Shown in pieces: positions 1 to 9,654 of a stretch of 34,686 nt of DNA. Positions within the stretch are counted from its first letter, which is position 1, and every line of letters begins with the position of its first letter. The stretch lies in the NCBI GenBank assembly GCA_029260815.1, contig JAJDCN010000072.1:1-34686 (forward strand), read 5' to 3'. The notes under the pieces were generated by a model, which was given only the letters and a program-made list of their open reading frames with translations, was not told the origin of the DNA and made no database searches. Position numbers and translations under genes: made by a program. The DNA is from Planctomycetota bacterium (GTDB taxonomy: Bacteria; Planctomycetota; B129-G9; JAJDCN01).

Positions 1-222
1 GATTGCTAAACTGATTTTCGTAAAGCGACCTCTTCTCATGTGCTATAGCCTCCTTGAGGTAACAAACAATTTTTCTTCATCGTGATCACGACACTACGTA
101 GCGTAAGCAAACAAATTTGTTTTTCCATTCTTTTGTTTATCTCTTTTCTTATGTAACGGTCTCGACCTCCTTTCGTCTAAACAATTCACCTAAATCTTAA
201 GCATGACTATCTTTTAATCGCA

Positions 223-1494
223 TCAATTCCCGGCTTCGGCTCGCACCAGTTCCTCGTTAATCTTTGCGCTTGAGCGCAGGGCCATGCGGGCATTTAAAAT
301 CGCAGAAATCTGTTGCCCACTGAGCGAATCGCCTTCGACCTCTTCCAGCGTCGCCAAGGCCCGTGAGGACTCCTCCGAGTCAATCGATCCCAGCTTTACG
401 ATGGCCATGCTGCGAATTTTCGGGTTGTCGTCCTTGCGCTCCAGGATGGTCACCAACTGAGATACGACCGCCTGCTGCAATGCCACGGCCGGTGCGTGCT
501 TTTTATCAGATATGAAGCCTCGTTCGTGGACCGGCAACATGCGCGAGCCCATGCTTCCCAAGGCGTTCAGCGCTGCCAATCGTATTTCAAAGTCAGTGCT
601 TGTCTCTTCTAATTGGGCCAGATGTTTGAAGCTCTTTTCGGTCCCGATTTTTCCCAGCGTCAGGATTGCCAGCTTCGCGTACATTGGCCGGGCCTCGTCG
701 GGAACGTGAATAGAGGCAAAAGTTTTTTGTTCGGTCGCCAAGTCCCCCAAGAAATCTCGCACTGCTTCGGTACGGACAAATCTCATGTTCTCGATCGCCA
801 TCACGCGCAATCGGCCGGGAAATCCTTCGGATCGGTTCTGGGCCAATGCAAGCAGAATCTTGTCTGCCGTCGCGCTTGCCGAGGGGGTTTGGGGGTTCTG
901 TGCCATCAAGGCCACCGAGCGGACCGTACGCTCAAGCAGCAACTGGACCTGCTCATCATCCGCGACCGGCTCGTTAACGACCCTCTGAAAATGCTCCCAT
1001 ATCGCATCCTCCGCCTCGGGGGTGCCCATCTGGGCCAACAGCGACAAGGCATGGCTCTTCATGTCGATGCGCAGCGTTTCGCTTCGCAGGCGGTCATCGA
1101 AAAACGCGATGGCCTCGTCCTTGTCCTGGATCTTGGCGACTCGTTTGTAAAGGCTGATCTCGTCTTGTAGCGTAAGGCCCTCTTCGCCCAGAAGATTTTC
1201 AATCGCTTGAATCTGGTGATCCCCCTCTACCTTCTGCTGAGCCAGGACCTCTTCCTGGTGCAGGAGGCGATAGTCGATCCCCATCTCCCGCGCCATTTCC
1301 TCCTTCTCCGCGAGAATCCCTTTGACCAGGGAACGGCCGCTAAAGGCAGCTTCAATTGGTGGGGTGTCTGGAACTCTGGTAACTGTAGGGTGGTTAGTGT
1401 CGGTCAAGAGAACAACGCCAGCACACACGATACATATCGCGCAGCCTAGGACGATAAGAAGAGTTCGTTCTCCCTTCACGGCTTGTCCTCGCAT
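223..1494 (-). CDS. HEAT-repeat-like protein with N-terminal signal/TM segment
   Basis: 423-aa ORF; hydrophobic N-terminus (TLLIVLGCAICIVCAGVVLL); repeated helical units typical of HEAT/PBS repeats (LAILTLGKIGTEKSFKHLAQL, IRLAALNALGSMGS, IRSMAIVKLGSIDSEESSRALATLEE); consensus promoter upstream. Confidence 0.8.
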   Translation of the reverse strand: MRGQAVKGERTLLIVLGCAICIVCAGVVLLTDTNHPTVTRVPDTPPIEAAFSGRSLVKGILAEKEEMAREMGIDYRLLHQEEVLAQQKVEGDHQIQAIENLLGEEGLTLQDEISLYKRVAKIQDKDEAIAFFDDRLRSETLRIDMKSHALSLLAQMGTPEAEDAIWEHFQRVVNEPVADDEQVQLLLERTVRSVALMAQNPQTPSASATADKILLALAQNRSEGFPGRLRVMAIENMRFVRTEAVRDFLGDLATEQKTFASIHVPDEARPMYAKLAILTLGKIGTEKSFKHLAQLEETSTDFEIRLAALNALGSMGSRMLPVHERGFISDKKHAPAVALQQAVVSQLVTILERKDDNPKIRSMAIVKLGSIDSEESSRALATLEEVEGDSLSGQQISAILNARMALRSSAKINEELVRAEAGN

Positions 1495-1546
1495 TAACTT
1501 CAGTCAGGTGATGTAGACAATGGATCCCCACCGACTACAACCCCCG

Positions 1547-1575
1547 ATTATAGGCTTTAAGTCCGATATTGTCAA
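1547..1575 (-). promoter_or_regulatory. Perfect-consensus sigma70 promoter (TTGACA-17-TATAAT) for the HEAT-repeat gene
   Basis: Minus strand reads TTGACA (1575-1570), 17-bp spacer, TATAAT (1552-1547), about 50 bp upstream of the 1494 start. Confidence 0.75.
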
Positions 1576-1601
1576 GGGAATTTCCAACCATCGTCCAGCA
1601 C

Positions 1602-1647
1602 AAAACGGGCGCCCACAGGTGTGCTTGAAGAACCTGCGGACGCCCGT
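1602..1647 (-). terminator. Rho-independent terminator downstream of the S8 protease gene
   Basis: 16-nt arms 1605-1620 and 1632-1647 with an 11-nt loop. The two non-Watson-Crick positions become G-U pairs only in the minus-strand RNA, which is followed by UUUU. Lies 36 bp past the 1683 stop. Confidence 0.75.
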
Positions 1648-1682
1648 CATTATAAGCGCTTCTTTTACGTGCGATAAAACGC

Positions 1683-4600
1683 CTAGTTGGCGGTCAGGTG
1701 ACTGACCGCTGCTGTACCAGACGAATTTCCAGCCTCATCAAAGACACGCACACCGAAATGGTAGGTGGTTGCAGGGTTTAGGCCGGTCACAGTAATGCTT
1801 TGAGCCGAGAACGGTGAACTGGGGCTGGGAAGGCCTCCGGTTGCCAGAATCGCCTCGGAGGCGGTCCCTTGACCGATCGGCTGGAAACTTTGGACAATCT
1901 CGTAGTGCGCCGCACGACCCGACATGCCATCGTCGCCAACAGCAGAGAAGTGCAAGGTGACGCTATTGGTGGCATCGGTATCAATCACACCGACCTTGAC
2001 GTGACTGAGCGCCGCGGCAATCTTGCCGGTTGCCGGGTCGACCGAACCCTTGAGTATTCGGATGCCCACATAGCGTGCGGTCACCGGCCCAAACGAGAAG
2101 TCGTGCCAATTGTACCGATTCGGGATCTGATATCCGTTTACGGCATGGGCAAGGTCCCAGGAGACCATGTCTCGGCTCGTCAGGATCTCAAAATCAACCG
2201 GGAAGAAACTGTGCGTCGACACGAACGGGAAGATCCGGAGCATAGAGACGGAGTGCTCTTGGTTCAGATCATAGATAATATGATCCGTTTTATAGCTGGA
2301 GCTCGTCGATGTGCCCCAGGCCGTATAGATATTGGCGTCCACCGAACTGGCTGGGCCAAAGGCCGGGGAGAACGAAGAGGTGGCCTGAAGCGCCGTGACG
2401 GCGGGCAGGAACTGGATGTGTTCGCTCCCTGCGATGGTGGCCAGATCAGAGATCGTCGCCGGAGCAATCGTATCGGCCACGCCGGAGGTCGTATAGACCA
2501 CCACGTTCGAAATCGGCGAAGCTCCGGAGTCGTTCAGACTCTTGATTGCCAGATAGCAGGTTGTCCCGACCGGAAGTGTCGTGGCCTGATAGGTCATTTG
2601 CGCAGAGGCCGCCGGGACAGAGGCTACCTGAACCGCGCTATAGAAGTTGGATTCGGTGAGAGGGGCGGTCGAGCAGCGAAGATCATAGCTCGCAACCTCC
2701 GCGGTCGCCGGGACACTCCAACTGAGAATGGCATCTGTGAGCGAGGTGTCGTGGGTAAAAGCGGCTCCGACTTCGGTAAAGCATGCCCGGTAGATCCCAA
2801 TCGGATCCTGACGTAACTGAGGCATCCAGAAAACCACGTAGCGGCAAACCGTTGTGGGAACGTTCCAGACGCGCCAATCGTCTGCTGGAGCCGTCATATC
2901 GCTCTCGCTCACCAGGTTGGTCCACTGACCCAGGGAATCTCCCGCAAAAACATCCAGCTTCTTGGGCAACGGCAGGGCCGGATCTAAGGATTTCCGAACT
3001 CCCAGGATGTCAATCTCCCGCTCGTAACCCATATCAAGCAGGACCCACTCCGGCCGGCTCTGTGCGCCCCCTGCGCTCGCCCAAAAAGTGCTCGTATTGG
3101 CATCGACCGTCTGATCGGGACTGTGGACCGCCTGATGGGAAGACGAGGACGCTCCCACCGATTGCATAACCTGCAAGGTAATCTGCGGGGCCGTCGCGAG
3201 CAAGTCGCTTACCGTGGGCGGAGGCGATACGGAACCGCCGGGAATCTGGGCCACGATTCCGGTCACGTCCACGCGACCCTGCCCGTGTTGATTGTCCCGG
3301 CCCGCAGGACCGCGATCGATCGCGGCGTCCACGATCATCTGCTCGGCCGCATCGTTGGCAATCCCCGGGAAGGCGGCCTGCACCATCAAGCCAATCCCTG
3401 CCGCCAGAGGGGTCGCCATGGACGTCCCGCTCCAGGTCACATAGGTCCCGCCCGGATAAGTGCTGATGATCCCGCTGCCCGGCGCTGTCAGGTCCACGTG
3501 CGCGCCGGTGGTCGAGTAGGAGGCGATTGTATCGGAAGAGTCGGTCGCCCCCACGCCGATTGCATGATCGCATGCGGCGGGGTACATCAGCTCTTCTTTC
3601 CCGGAGTTGCCTGTCGCCGCAAAAACCATCACGTTGCGGTTCCATGCATAGGTGACTGCGGATTGCAGGGTCGTAGAAGCTCCGCCGCCGGCCAGGCTCA
3701 TGTTGATCACCGTCGCGCTGTTGTCCGCGGCGAAGGTAATTCCCTGGGCGATGTTGAAGTAAGAGCCGCTGCCGGAAGAATCCATGACCTTGATCGGCAT
3801 GATCTTCGCATCCCATACGGCACCGGCCACGCCGATTCCGTTGTTGCCGGCTGCGCTGATAATGCCCGAAACGTGCGTTCCGTGTCCATGATCGTCGTCG
3901 GCATTGGTATCGCCCGCCACGAAGTTGTACCCGGCGACCATACGGCCCGAGAATTCCGTGTGAGACCCGTCGACGCCCGTGTCAATCACGGCCGCCACAA
4001 GGTTGCTCGCGCTGATACCTCGGTCCCAAAATTGCTCCGAGCCCACCATCGAATGCGACCATTGATTGCCGTATCCGGGGTCGTTGGGCGCTGCGACGAT
4101 CTGCGCCACAAAGTTCGGCTCAACCGCCGCAAACATCCCGCTGTCGATTAGTTCCTCAACAGCGGCCAGAACATCCAGCCCTTCAGGGCCCACCAACCGG
4201 TACACACCAATCCCGGCGATATAATTGACGACACGAAGTTTTTTGTCTTTCAGCAGTCGAGCAATACCGTCCCGATCAACGTCGGGAGCCACGCGAACGA
4301 CGACTTCGCGCGCATAGAAGCGGGCGGGTCGATCATTGTATTGTCTGGTGATGATCTGTCTGGTTTTCGGTGTGGCCTTCGACGCTCGCCCCTCCAGGGT
4401 AACGTCGAACGGAAGCAACGACTCTTCCGCCATGGCCCCGTCGTCCTGAGCCGTCGGAAGTCTCTCCTCCGTCGCTTCGCCTTGGGCTTGCGTGGTCAGA
4501 TTTTGGCGGACAATCGCATTAAGCTGGTCGACTGTCGGAAAATCATCTGCCCGATTGGGTGCGTCCAGGGCGCTCGACGGCCTATCGACCGGTCCATCGG

Positions 4601-4709
4601 AAGGAGAATTTCCCGGAATGGAAAATAGAAAGAGTAAAGTGACTACACTTGCGCCAATCAGAAGAGAGTTGCGAGCGCGATTTCGGCTGTTGCCAGGGTG
4701 CCTGTTCAT
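1683..4709 (-). CDS. Secreted S8 (subtilisin-like) serine protease with discoidin (F5/8 type C)-like and fibronectin III-like domains
   Basis: Catalytic motifs VAAVIDTGVDGSHTEF (Asp), DDHGHGTHVSGI (His), SGTSMATPLAAG (Ser); N-terminal propeptide-like region; C-terminal Fn3-like segments and two discoidin-like segments (ILGVRKSLDPALPLPKKLDVFAGDS..., VSMLRIFPFVSTHSFFPVDFEILTSRD...). Confidence 0.92.
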   Translation of the reverse strand: MNRHPGNSRNRARNSLLIGASVVTLLFLFSIPGNSPSDGPVDRPSSALDAPNRADDFPTVDQLNAIVRQNLTTQAQGEATEERLPTAQDDGAMAEESLLPFDVTLEGRASKATPKTRQIITRQYNDRPARFYAREVVVRVAPDVDRDGIARLLKDKKLRVVNYIAGIGVYRLVGPEGLDVLAAVEELIDSGMFAAVEPNFVAQIVAAPNDPGYGNQWSHSMVGSEQFWDRGISASNLVAAVIDTGVDGSHTEFSGRMVAGYNFVAGDTNADDDHGHGTHVSGIISAAGNNGIGVAGAVWDAKIMPIKVMDSSGSGSYFNIAQGITFAADNSATVINMSLAGGGASTTLQSAVTYAWNRNVMVFAATGNSGKEELMYPAACDHAIGVGATDSSDTIASYSTTGAHVDLTAPGSGIISTYPGGTYVTWSGTSMATPLAAGIGLMVQAAFPGIANDAAEQMIVDAAIDRGPAGRDNQHGQGRVDVTGIVAQIPGGSVSPPPTVSDLLATAPQITLQVMQSVGASSSSHQAVHSPDQTVDANTSTFWASAGGAQSRPEWVLLDMGYEREIDILGVRKSLDPALPLPKKLDVFAGDSLGQWTNLVSESDMTAPADDWRVWNVPTTVCRYVVFWMPQLRQDPIGIYRACFTEVGAAFTHDTSLTDAILSWSVPATAEVASYDLRCSTAPLTESNFYSAVQVASVPAASAQMTYQATTLPVGTTCYLAIKSLNDSGASPISNVVVYTTSGVADTIAPATISDLATIAGSEHIQFLPAVTALQATSSFSPAFGPASSVDANIYTAWGTSTSSSYKTDHIIYDLNQEHSVSMLRIFPFVSTHSFFPVDFEILTSRDMVSWDLAHAVNGYQIPNRYNWHDFSFGPVTARYVGIRILKGSVDPATGKIAAALSHVKVGVIDTDATNSVTLHFSAVGDDGMSGRAAHYEIVQSFQPIGQGTASEAILATGGLPSPSSPFSAQSITVTGLNPATTYHFGVRVFDEAGNSSGTAAVSHLTAN

Positions 4710-5133
4710 CTGAGTAACCTCGTCTCAAGAACTTGGTTCTGTGTCCAACGATCGGAGCAAGCAATCTCACTCGCGATCCTGGGACTAAACCATTTGGCCC
4801 CCTTCGACTGACCGAAGGAACAACTTCTCGTGGGATTTTCAATAGATTGGAGCGTGAAGCTCCGCGTGACCCATTTTCTGTTTCGCACTGATAGGTGCTG
4901 ATTGGAATATCGGCATTGCTCGCCCGAACATTGAAGATTTTTCATACACTAGGACGACATCGTCATCGTCGCCCCTCACGCGTGCTCTCCCTGCCCACGA
5001 TATTATCGGACGCTTTTTTGCGAATTGGATAGTCATTTAGCATAACAAGCGCAATCCGTCCAATTATTTCTTATTAATCCCCGAATCTCCAGTCACCGCA
5101 CAAAACCCGAATTGCTGTTCTCCTCCAAGCTGA

Positions 5134-5162
5134 TTGCGTCGCCATCGTAACTCTGATAAAAT
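5134..5162 (+). promoter_or_regulatory. Putative sigma70 promoter (TTGCGT-17-TAAAAT) for the DUF58 gene
   Basis: -35 at 5134-5139, -10 at 5157-5162, 17-bp spacer, GGAGG ribosome-binding site and ATG at 5180 just downstream. Confidence 0.5.
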
Positions 5163-5179
5163 TTCTCTTCGGAGGCAGG

Positions 5180-6064
5180 ATGGCAAACAAACCCCACTTT
5201 GACGCGGAGTTTCGAAAAAAGGCGGAGTACCTGAGCTTCGTCGCGCGAAAAATGCTGGCCGGCCTTCTCCATGGGTCCGGACCCAGCCCGCGCAAGGGGC
5301 ACACTATCGAGTTCGATGATTTTCGCAGCTACGCCCCGGGAGACGATTTCCGAGACATTGACTGGAACATCTTCCGACGACTGGACACCTTGTTCGTGAA
5401 GCTCTTCAAAGGCGAGCAAAACATACGTTTGACGGTGCTGCTGGACGTGAGCGCGTCCATGGACTACGGCAGCCAAAACAAGCTGGTTTACGCCAAGCAA
5501 TTGGCGGCCGCATTGGCCTATATCGGCCTGACACACTTGGACCGTGTGGATATCATTCCCTTCGCCGAGAACCTGCACGAGGGGCTTCACGGCTTGGTTG
5601 GCCGACGAAACATTGAGCGTCTATTAGACTACCTCCAGCGATTGGAACCCGGCGGAGCCACAAACCTGTCAAACGTCTTCCGCAGCTATGTCACCAGCAA
5701 CCGCAAAAGGGGCCTGATCCTGGTGATTTCCGACGTGTTCGACCTGGAGGGATACCCTACCGCTTTTCGGTATCTCCGCTCGCAGCAGCACAATGTTTAC
5801 GTGCTTCACGTCATCGATGCGGACGAGCAGGCCCCGAGCCTGACCGGGATCGCCCGTCTCACCGACTCGGAATCAGGACAGGTTCGGGAATTCACCCTCA
5901 CCGATCGCCTGCTCACCCGCTACCGCCACCTGTTCGAAGGCCATTGCAAGGCCGTTGAGCACTTCTGCCGCGCCCGCGATATTGGTTACGTGGGTGCCCG
6001 CACAGAGATTCCCTTCGACGAATTGATCCTCCGGGTCTTGCGCAAAGGCGAGTTCATTCGGTAG
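5180..6064 (+). CDS. DUF58 domain-containing protein (vWA-like)
   Basis: Motifs HTIEFDDFRSYAPGDDFRDIDWNIFRRLDTLFVKLF and LTVLLDVSASMDYGS are typical of DUF58; GGAGG 5 nt before the ATG. Confidence 0.93.
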   Translation: MANKPHFDAEFRKKAEYLSFVARKMLAGLLHGSGPSPRKGHTIEFDDFRSYAPGDDFRDIDWNIFRRLDTLFVKLFKGEQNIRLTVLLDVSASMDYGSQNKLVYAKQLAAALAYIGLTHLDRVDIIPFAENLHEGLHGLVGRRNIERLLDYLQRLEPGGATNLSNVFRSYVTSNRKRGLILVISDVFDLEGYPTAFRYLRSQQHNVYVLHVIDADEQAPSLTGIARLTDSESGQVREFTLTDRLLTRYRHLFEGHCKAVEHFCRARDIGYVGARTEIPFDELILRVLRKGEFIR

Positions 6065-6193
6065 CCGGGTCGCCGGGATGTGACGAAAGGCTCGGATTTT
6101 GCTACATTGTGCTCTGCTGGGGTGTTACCGTTTGGCACCGTTGCTGGAGCCGCCTCCCCGGATAGCCGCGTAAGTCCTTATGGAGATGAAGTT

Positions 6194-9100
6194 GTGAACC
6201 GAACCCTCGTCAGTCTCTGCCTTTTGTGCATTGCGGCCGGTGCCGGCGCAACCCGCGCCGAGGCCGACTCGCTTGCCAACGTTGTCGTCATCCACCAACT
6301 CGCCAATCCGAAGGAAGTCGTCCAATTGGAGTACTTGGAAACCGCGGACCCGGAGCAAGCGATTCGAAAGTATCAAGATTTGATACAGGCCGCCGGTACG
6401 GAGGAGTTGCGCTCTCAGTTGCTGCCTCCGAGAGATAAGAACCGTGTCTTTTGGGGTTTACGTGGCTACGCGATCGAGCGGATCAAAAAAATGCCCAACG
6501 GTCACGCTCTGTACCAAGAGCTGTTCGACCCCGCGGCCCAGGCCGAGTTGGCCGAGGCGATTCCTATCAAAGATGTCGACCACCTTGCGCAAATCGCAGC
6601 CGTTTACCCGCTCAGCAAGCCTGCCCGTCAAGCCCTGGAAATCCTGGGAAGCATTGAATTTGAGCGAGCCCGCTTCGACCGGGCTCTCGCCTACTGGGAG
6701 CGCTGCTTGGCTACATTTCCAGAGGGACGCCCCTTGTCGGCTCTCCATTTGGCCGAAGCGGCGTATATTGCTTCGTCGGAGTTCAGCCCCGCGGCGCTGG
6801 ATCGACTTATACAATGCGCAAAGAAAAACTATACCGACGATCGGGTTGGAATCGGTGGACAAAAAGTCAAGCTGGTGGATTATGTCCTTGGCCTGAGTAA
6901 AAACAAAGGAGCGCGGATTTCTCCACTGGTAAACCGTCTCGAGTGGCCGCACCCGGGAGGAAATGACGCCCGTTCGAGGATCGCCGGCGCGGATGTGGAT
7001 CTGGATGCCCGCCGGTGGCTGTTGTCGGATCTTCATCTCCGGCAGATAGAACCCGATCCGATTTATCGCAACCGGAAGCCCTATCCGAGCAACACCGGAG
7101 CTCCCGCGCCACCCGAATTCTGGGGTGTCAAAAACTCGTCGTTTGATAAAAAACATCGACCCTCTTCAGTCTTTCCTATCATCAAAGGGGGGGGCGTCTA
7201 TATCAATACGGGACGAGCCGTCGTTGCCATGGCCCTGGAGGGCGAAGGCCAGCCGCTGTGGCAAGCTCCGGTTCTGGCGGAAACCTCTCCCCATCGCCTG
7301 ACACAGCATGAAGACTGTATATACGCCTGCACGATCGAAGACGGGCTCCTTTATGCAAACCTTCTTTTGCCCGGCCCCGACAACAAAATCATGATCCGCA
7401 GGGGCAAGCGTGCAAAGAAGACCCAGATTTACTCCGAACTGTTCGCTCTGCCCAACCGCTTGGCCTGTATCCGGGCGGACACCGGTCAAATCCTGTGGCG
7501 GACCGACAAGGAACTCGCCCCCTTTGGATACGTCTCGCCACCGATCAAGCGGGGTGGGCGGTTGTACGCCATGGCGGTTGAACGGGTCCGGCCCAAGACC
7601 CGCATGATCTTGATCGCCTTGGATGCCGAAAACGGCAAACTGTTGTACAAAACATTTCTCGCCGGTCTCCATGAAACCCAAGCCCAACTTCGTAGCCGAC
7701 AGATGGCGGCCTCACCTGCGGCAATCCCTTCCAACCTAGCGGAATCCGCCGGTCGATTGTACGTCTGCACCAATGCGGGCGCGATTACATGTATCGAAGC
7801 CCAGACCGGCGATATCCTCTGGTCAAAACTGTATACGCAAAACCGCCTCGACCGATACCGCCAATTGAATCCTACCGGCGCCCATCGGGGCCCCCGATGG
7901 TTTAACAACGCACCGATCCTTCATGAGGGCGTCCTGTACGTAACACCCACAGATTCCTCGTATCTGTACGCCATCAATGCCGCGAATGGACGCATCTTGA
8001 ACAGCGTCGAAGTCGACGGCGGAACCGGCATCTATACCGTCGGCATCAGCCAAGACAAGCTGTTCGTGGCCGGCCACCGGCTGACGGCTCTGGCGCTGGG
8101 CGGCAAGATCCCCACAGAGAAGGCCGGCGCCGCGAAAGGGAACATGCCGCTCCAAAGTCTTTGGTCTAATCCGTTGAACGTGAGCTTAGCAGGGATTCCC
8201 GCCTTGAGCTCTGAACGTCTCTATCTCCCGGGCGTGCACGGCATGGTCGTATTCGACCAACGCAATGGCCAGGAACTCAAGAGGCTTCGCTGGGCGGACT
8301 TGGTCACGCCGGATGACCGGCGCCACGCCCGGCGACTGGAAACCACCACCGGCGGCAATGCCACACTCCTCGGCGGCGCTCTCCTGTTGACCAACAATTT
8401 CGAAATTTCGTTACTCCACAACGTCAAAGAGCATGTCGCGTCTCTCACGGACGAGCGCTTCCAGGGCAACTCGAATCGAGCGCGGGCAGATGCACGAATC
8501 GCTCAAACCTTCTTGCGGGCGGGACAGTTTCAAAAAGCCCACCAGCAGCTTGACAAAGCGCTGGCCGCGATCGACCAGCATCGCGGACCGGAACCGATGC
8601 ACGAAGACGGTTCCGTTCTTGACAAACAGCGCGGCCAATTCGTCTATCAGCCGGTTCGCATTCCGCTGCGCGACAAGCTAATCACCGACCGGATGGCCGC
8701 GGCTTATGAGCTGGGCCGTCAGAGGGTCAACGAGCGGAAGCTCGACGAGGCTCAAGACTATTTTGAGACCATGACAAAGGCCTTGATTCAGAAACACGAA
8801 ATGCTCCGGCAGATAAAGTTCGACTCGACAGGAGCAACCTCTCTCCCAGACGCCGTGACCCCGACCCAAATCCGTTATGCACTACTGTCTAAAATGGGAC
8901 AAGGTGGAAAGGCTCTGGTGCAAAAGACTCGATCCGACGGTCTCCTGCTCGAAGAGAAATACGATGAAGCTCAAGCCGAATACAAACGACTGAAGACGCT
9001 GTGGGCCGACCACGATGCCTTTGTCGGCCTCCCCCCATTTCGCCGAGCAGTCCCTCGGGAGTCGAGTCTGTCGGAGGACCTGGTCGAAGCCGGGCTCGTG

Positions 9101-9604
9101 GCGGCCGAGTTGTTGCCCCATACGTGGGAAGGCCTGAAATTGATCCAGGCGGGAAAAATCACCGAAGGAACCACGCGACTCCAGCAAGGGGTTGTAAAGA
9201 CAACCTATCCGGTTCCGAGCGGCAAACAGATGCCCACGTTCCGGATCATCGGCCTGAAAGAAACAAGTTTCTCCACATTCGTCCACGAGGCTCGAGCAGC
9301 GCGGGTTCAAGCCGAACTGGATCGCTTCGAATCGTTGATGGGGCAAAACGCGCCTGGCGCAAGACTGCACCTGGATCAGGCGCTCGATATCGCCGCGACC
9401 CCTCAGGAGAAGATTAAGGTCTTACTCGAGAGCTCCGGGCTTTACGAGCGGCTCGGCCATGTAACGCAAGCGGCGGAACTCCTGAAGCGGATGAAAGACG
9501 GGCATGGGAAGTTGGAATACCCGTTCAAAGGCGGAACCGTCGCGGTGGCCGAGTATGTGACCAAGCAGTTGACGCGACTGGAAGCAAAACCGAAGGCCCC
9601 GTAG
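6194..9604 (+). CDS. PQQ-binding-like beta-propeller repeat protein with TPR-like segments, secreted
   Basis: Within the 6080-9604 ORF, an in-frame GTG at 6194 follows GGAGA and opens a signal peptide (VNRTLVSLCLLCIAAGAGATRAEA). Repeats such as LACIRADTGQILWRT, LIALDAENGKLLYKT, ITCIEAQTGDILWSK and LYAINAANGRILNSV are PQQ-like blades. Confidence 0.85.
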   Translation: MNRTLVSLCLLCIAAGAGATRAEADSLANVVVIHQLANPKEVVQLEYLETADPEQAIRKYQDLIQAAGTEELRSQLLPPRDKNRVFWGLRGYAIERIKKMPNGHALYQELFDPAAQAELAEAIPIKDVDHLAQIAAVYPLSKPARQALEILGSIEFERARFDRALAYWERCLATFPEGRPLSALHLAEAAYIASSEFSPAALDRLIQCAKKNYTDDRVGIGGQKVKLVDYVLGLSKNKGARISPLVNRLEWPHPGGNDARSRIAGADVDLDARRWLLSDLHLRQIEPDPIYRNRKPYPSNTGAPAPPEFWGVKNSSFDKKHRPSSVFPIIKGGGVYINTGRAVVAMALEGEGQPLWQAPVLAETSPHRLTQHEDCIYACTIEDGLLYANLLLPGPDNKIMIRRGKRAKKTQIYSELFALPNRLACIRADTGQILWRTDKELAPFGYVSPPIKRGGRLYAMAVERVRPKTRMILIALDAENGKLLYKTFLAGLHETQAQLRSRQMAASPAAIPSNLAESAGRLYVCTNAGAITCIEAQTGDILWSKLYTQNRLDRYRQLNPTGAHRGPRWFNNAPILHEGVLYVTPTDSSYLYAINAANGRILNSVEVDGGTGIYTVGISQDKLFVAGHRLTALALGGKIPTEKAGAAKGNMPLQSLWSNPLNVSLAGIPALSSERLYLPGVHGMVVFDQRNGQELKRLRWADLVTPDDRRHARRLETTTGGNATLLGGALLLTNNFEISLLHNVKEHVASLTDERFQGNSNRARADARIAQTFLRAGQFQKAHQQLDKALAAIDQHRGPEPMHEDGSVLDKQRGQFVYQPVRIPLRDKLITDRMAAAYELGRQRVNERKLDEAQDYFETMTKALIQKHEMLRQIKFDSTGATSLPDAVTPTQIRYALLSKMGQGGKALVQKTRSDGLLLEEKYDEAQAEYKRLKTLWADHDAFVGLPPFRRAVPRESSLSEDLVEAGLVAAELLPHTWEGLKLIQAGKITEGTTRLQQGVVKTTYPVPSGKQMPTFRIIGLKETSFSTFVHEARAARVQAELDRFESLMGQNAPGARLHLDQALDIAATPQEKIKVLLESSGLYERLGHVTQAAELLKRMKDGHGKLEYPFKGGTVAVAEYVTKQLTRLEAKPKAP

Positions 9605-9613
9605 GGGGCCTTC
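9592..9613. terminator. Hairpin between convergent genes, stop codon in loop (putative bidirectional terminator)
   Basis: GAAGGCCCC (9592-9600) - GTAG - GGGGCCTTC (9605-9613), perfect 9-bp stem. The TAG stop (9602-9604) of the upstream CDS is in the loop. Minus-strand RNA continues GGUUUUGC. Confidence 0.6.
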
Positions 9614-9654
9614 CCCAGTTACGTTTGTCGTGCTTCCAGGCCAAGCAACGTGTC

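Noticed and set aside
1869-2816. 315-aa plus-strand ORF antisense to the S8 protease
   Set aside because: Arg/Gly-rich low-credibility translation in a GC-rich region; the opposite strand has a clear protease domain architecture.
3310-3325. 16-bp perfect palindrome CCGCGATCGATCGCGG
   Set aside because: Inside protease coding sequence, single copy, about 0.5 such palindromes expected by chance in this length; no HIP1-like repetition noticed.
3123-4151. 342-aa plus-strand ORF antisense to the protease catalytic domain
   Set aside because: Composition artefact (RGRR/HDH-rich); opposite frame carries the catalytic triad motifs.
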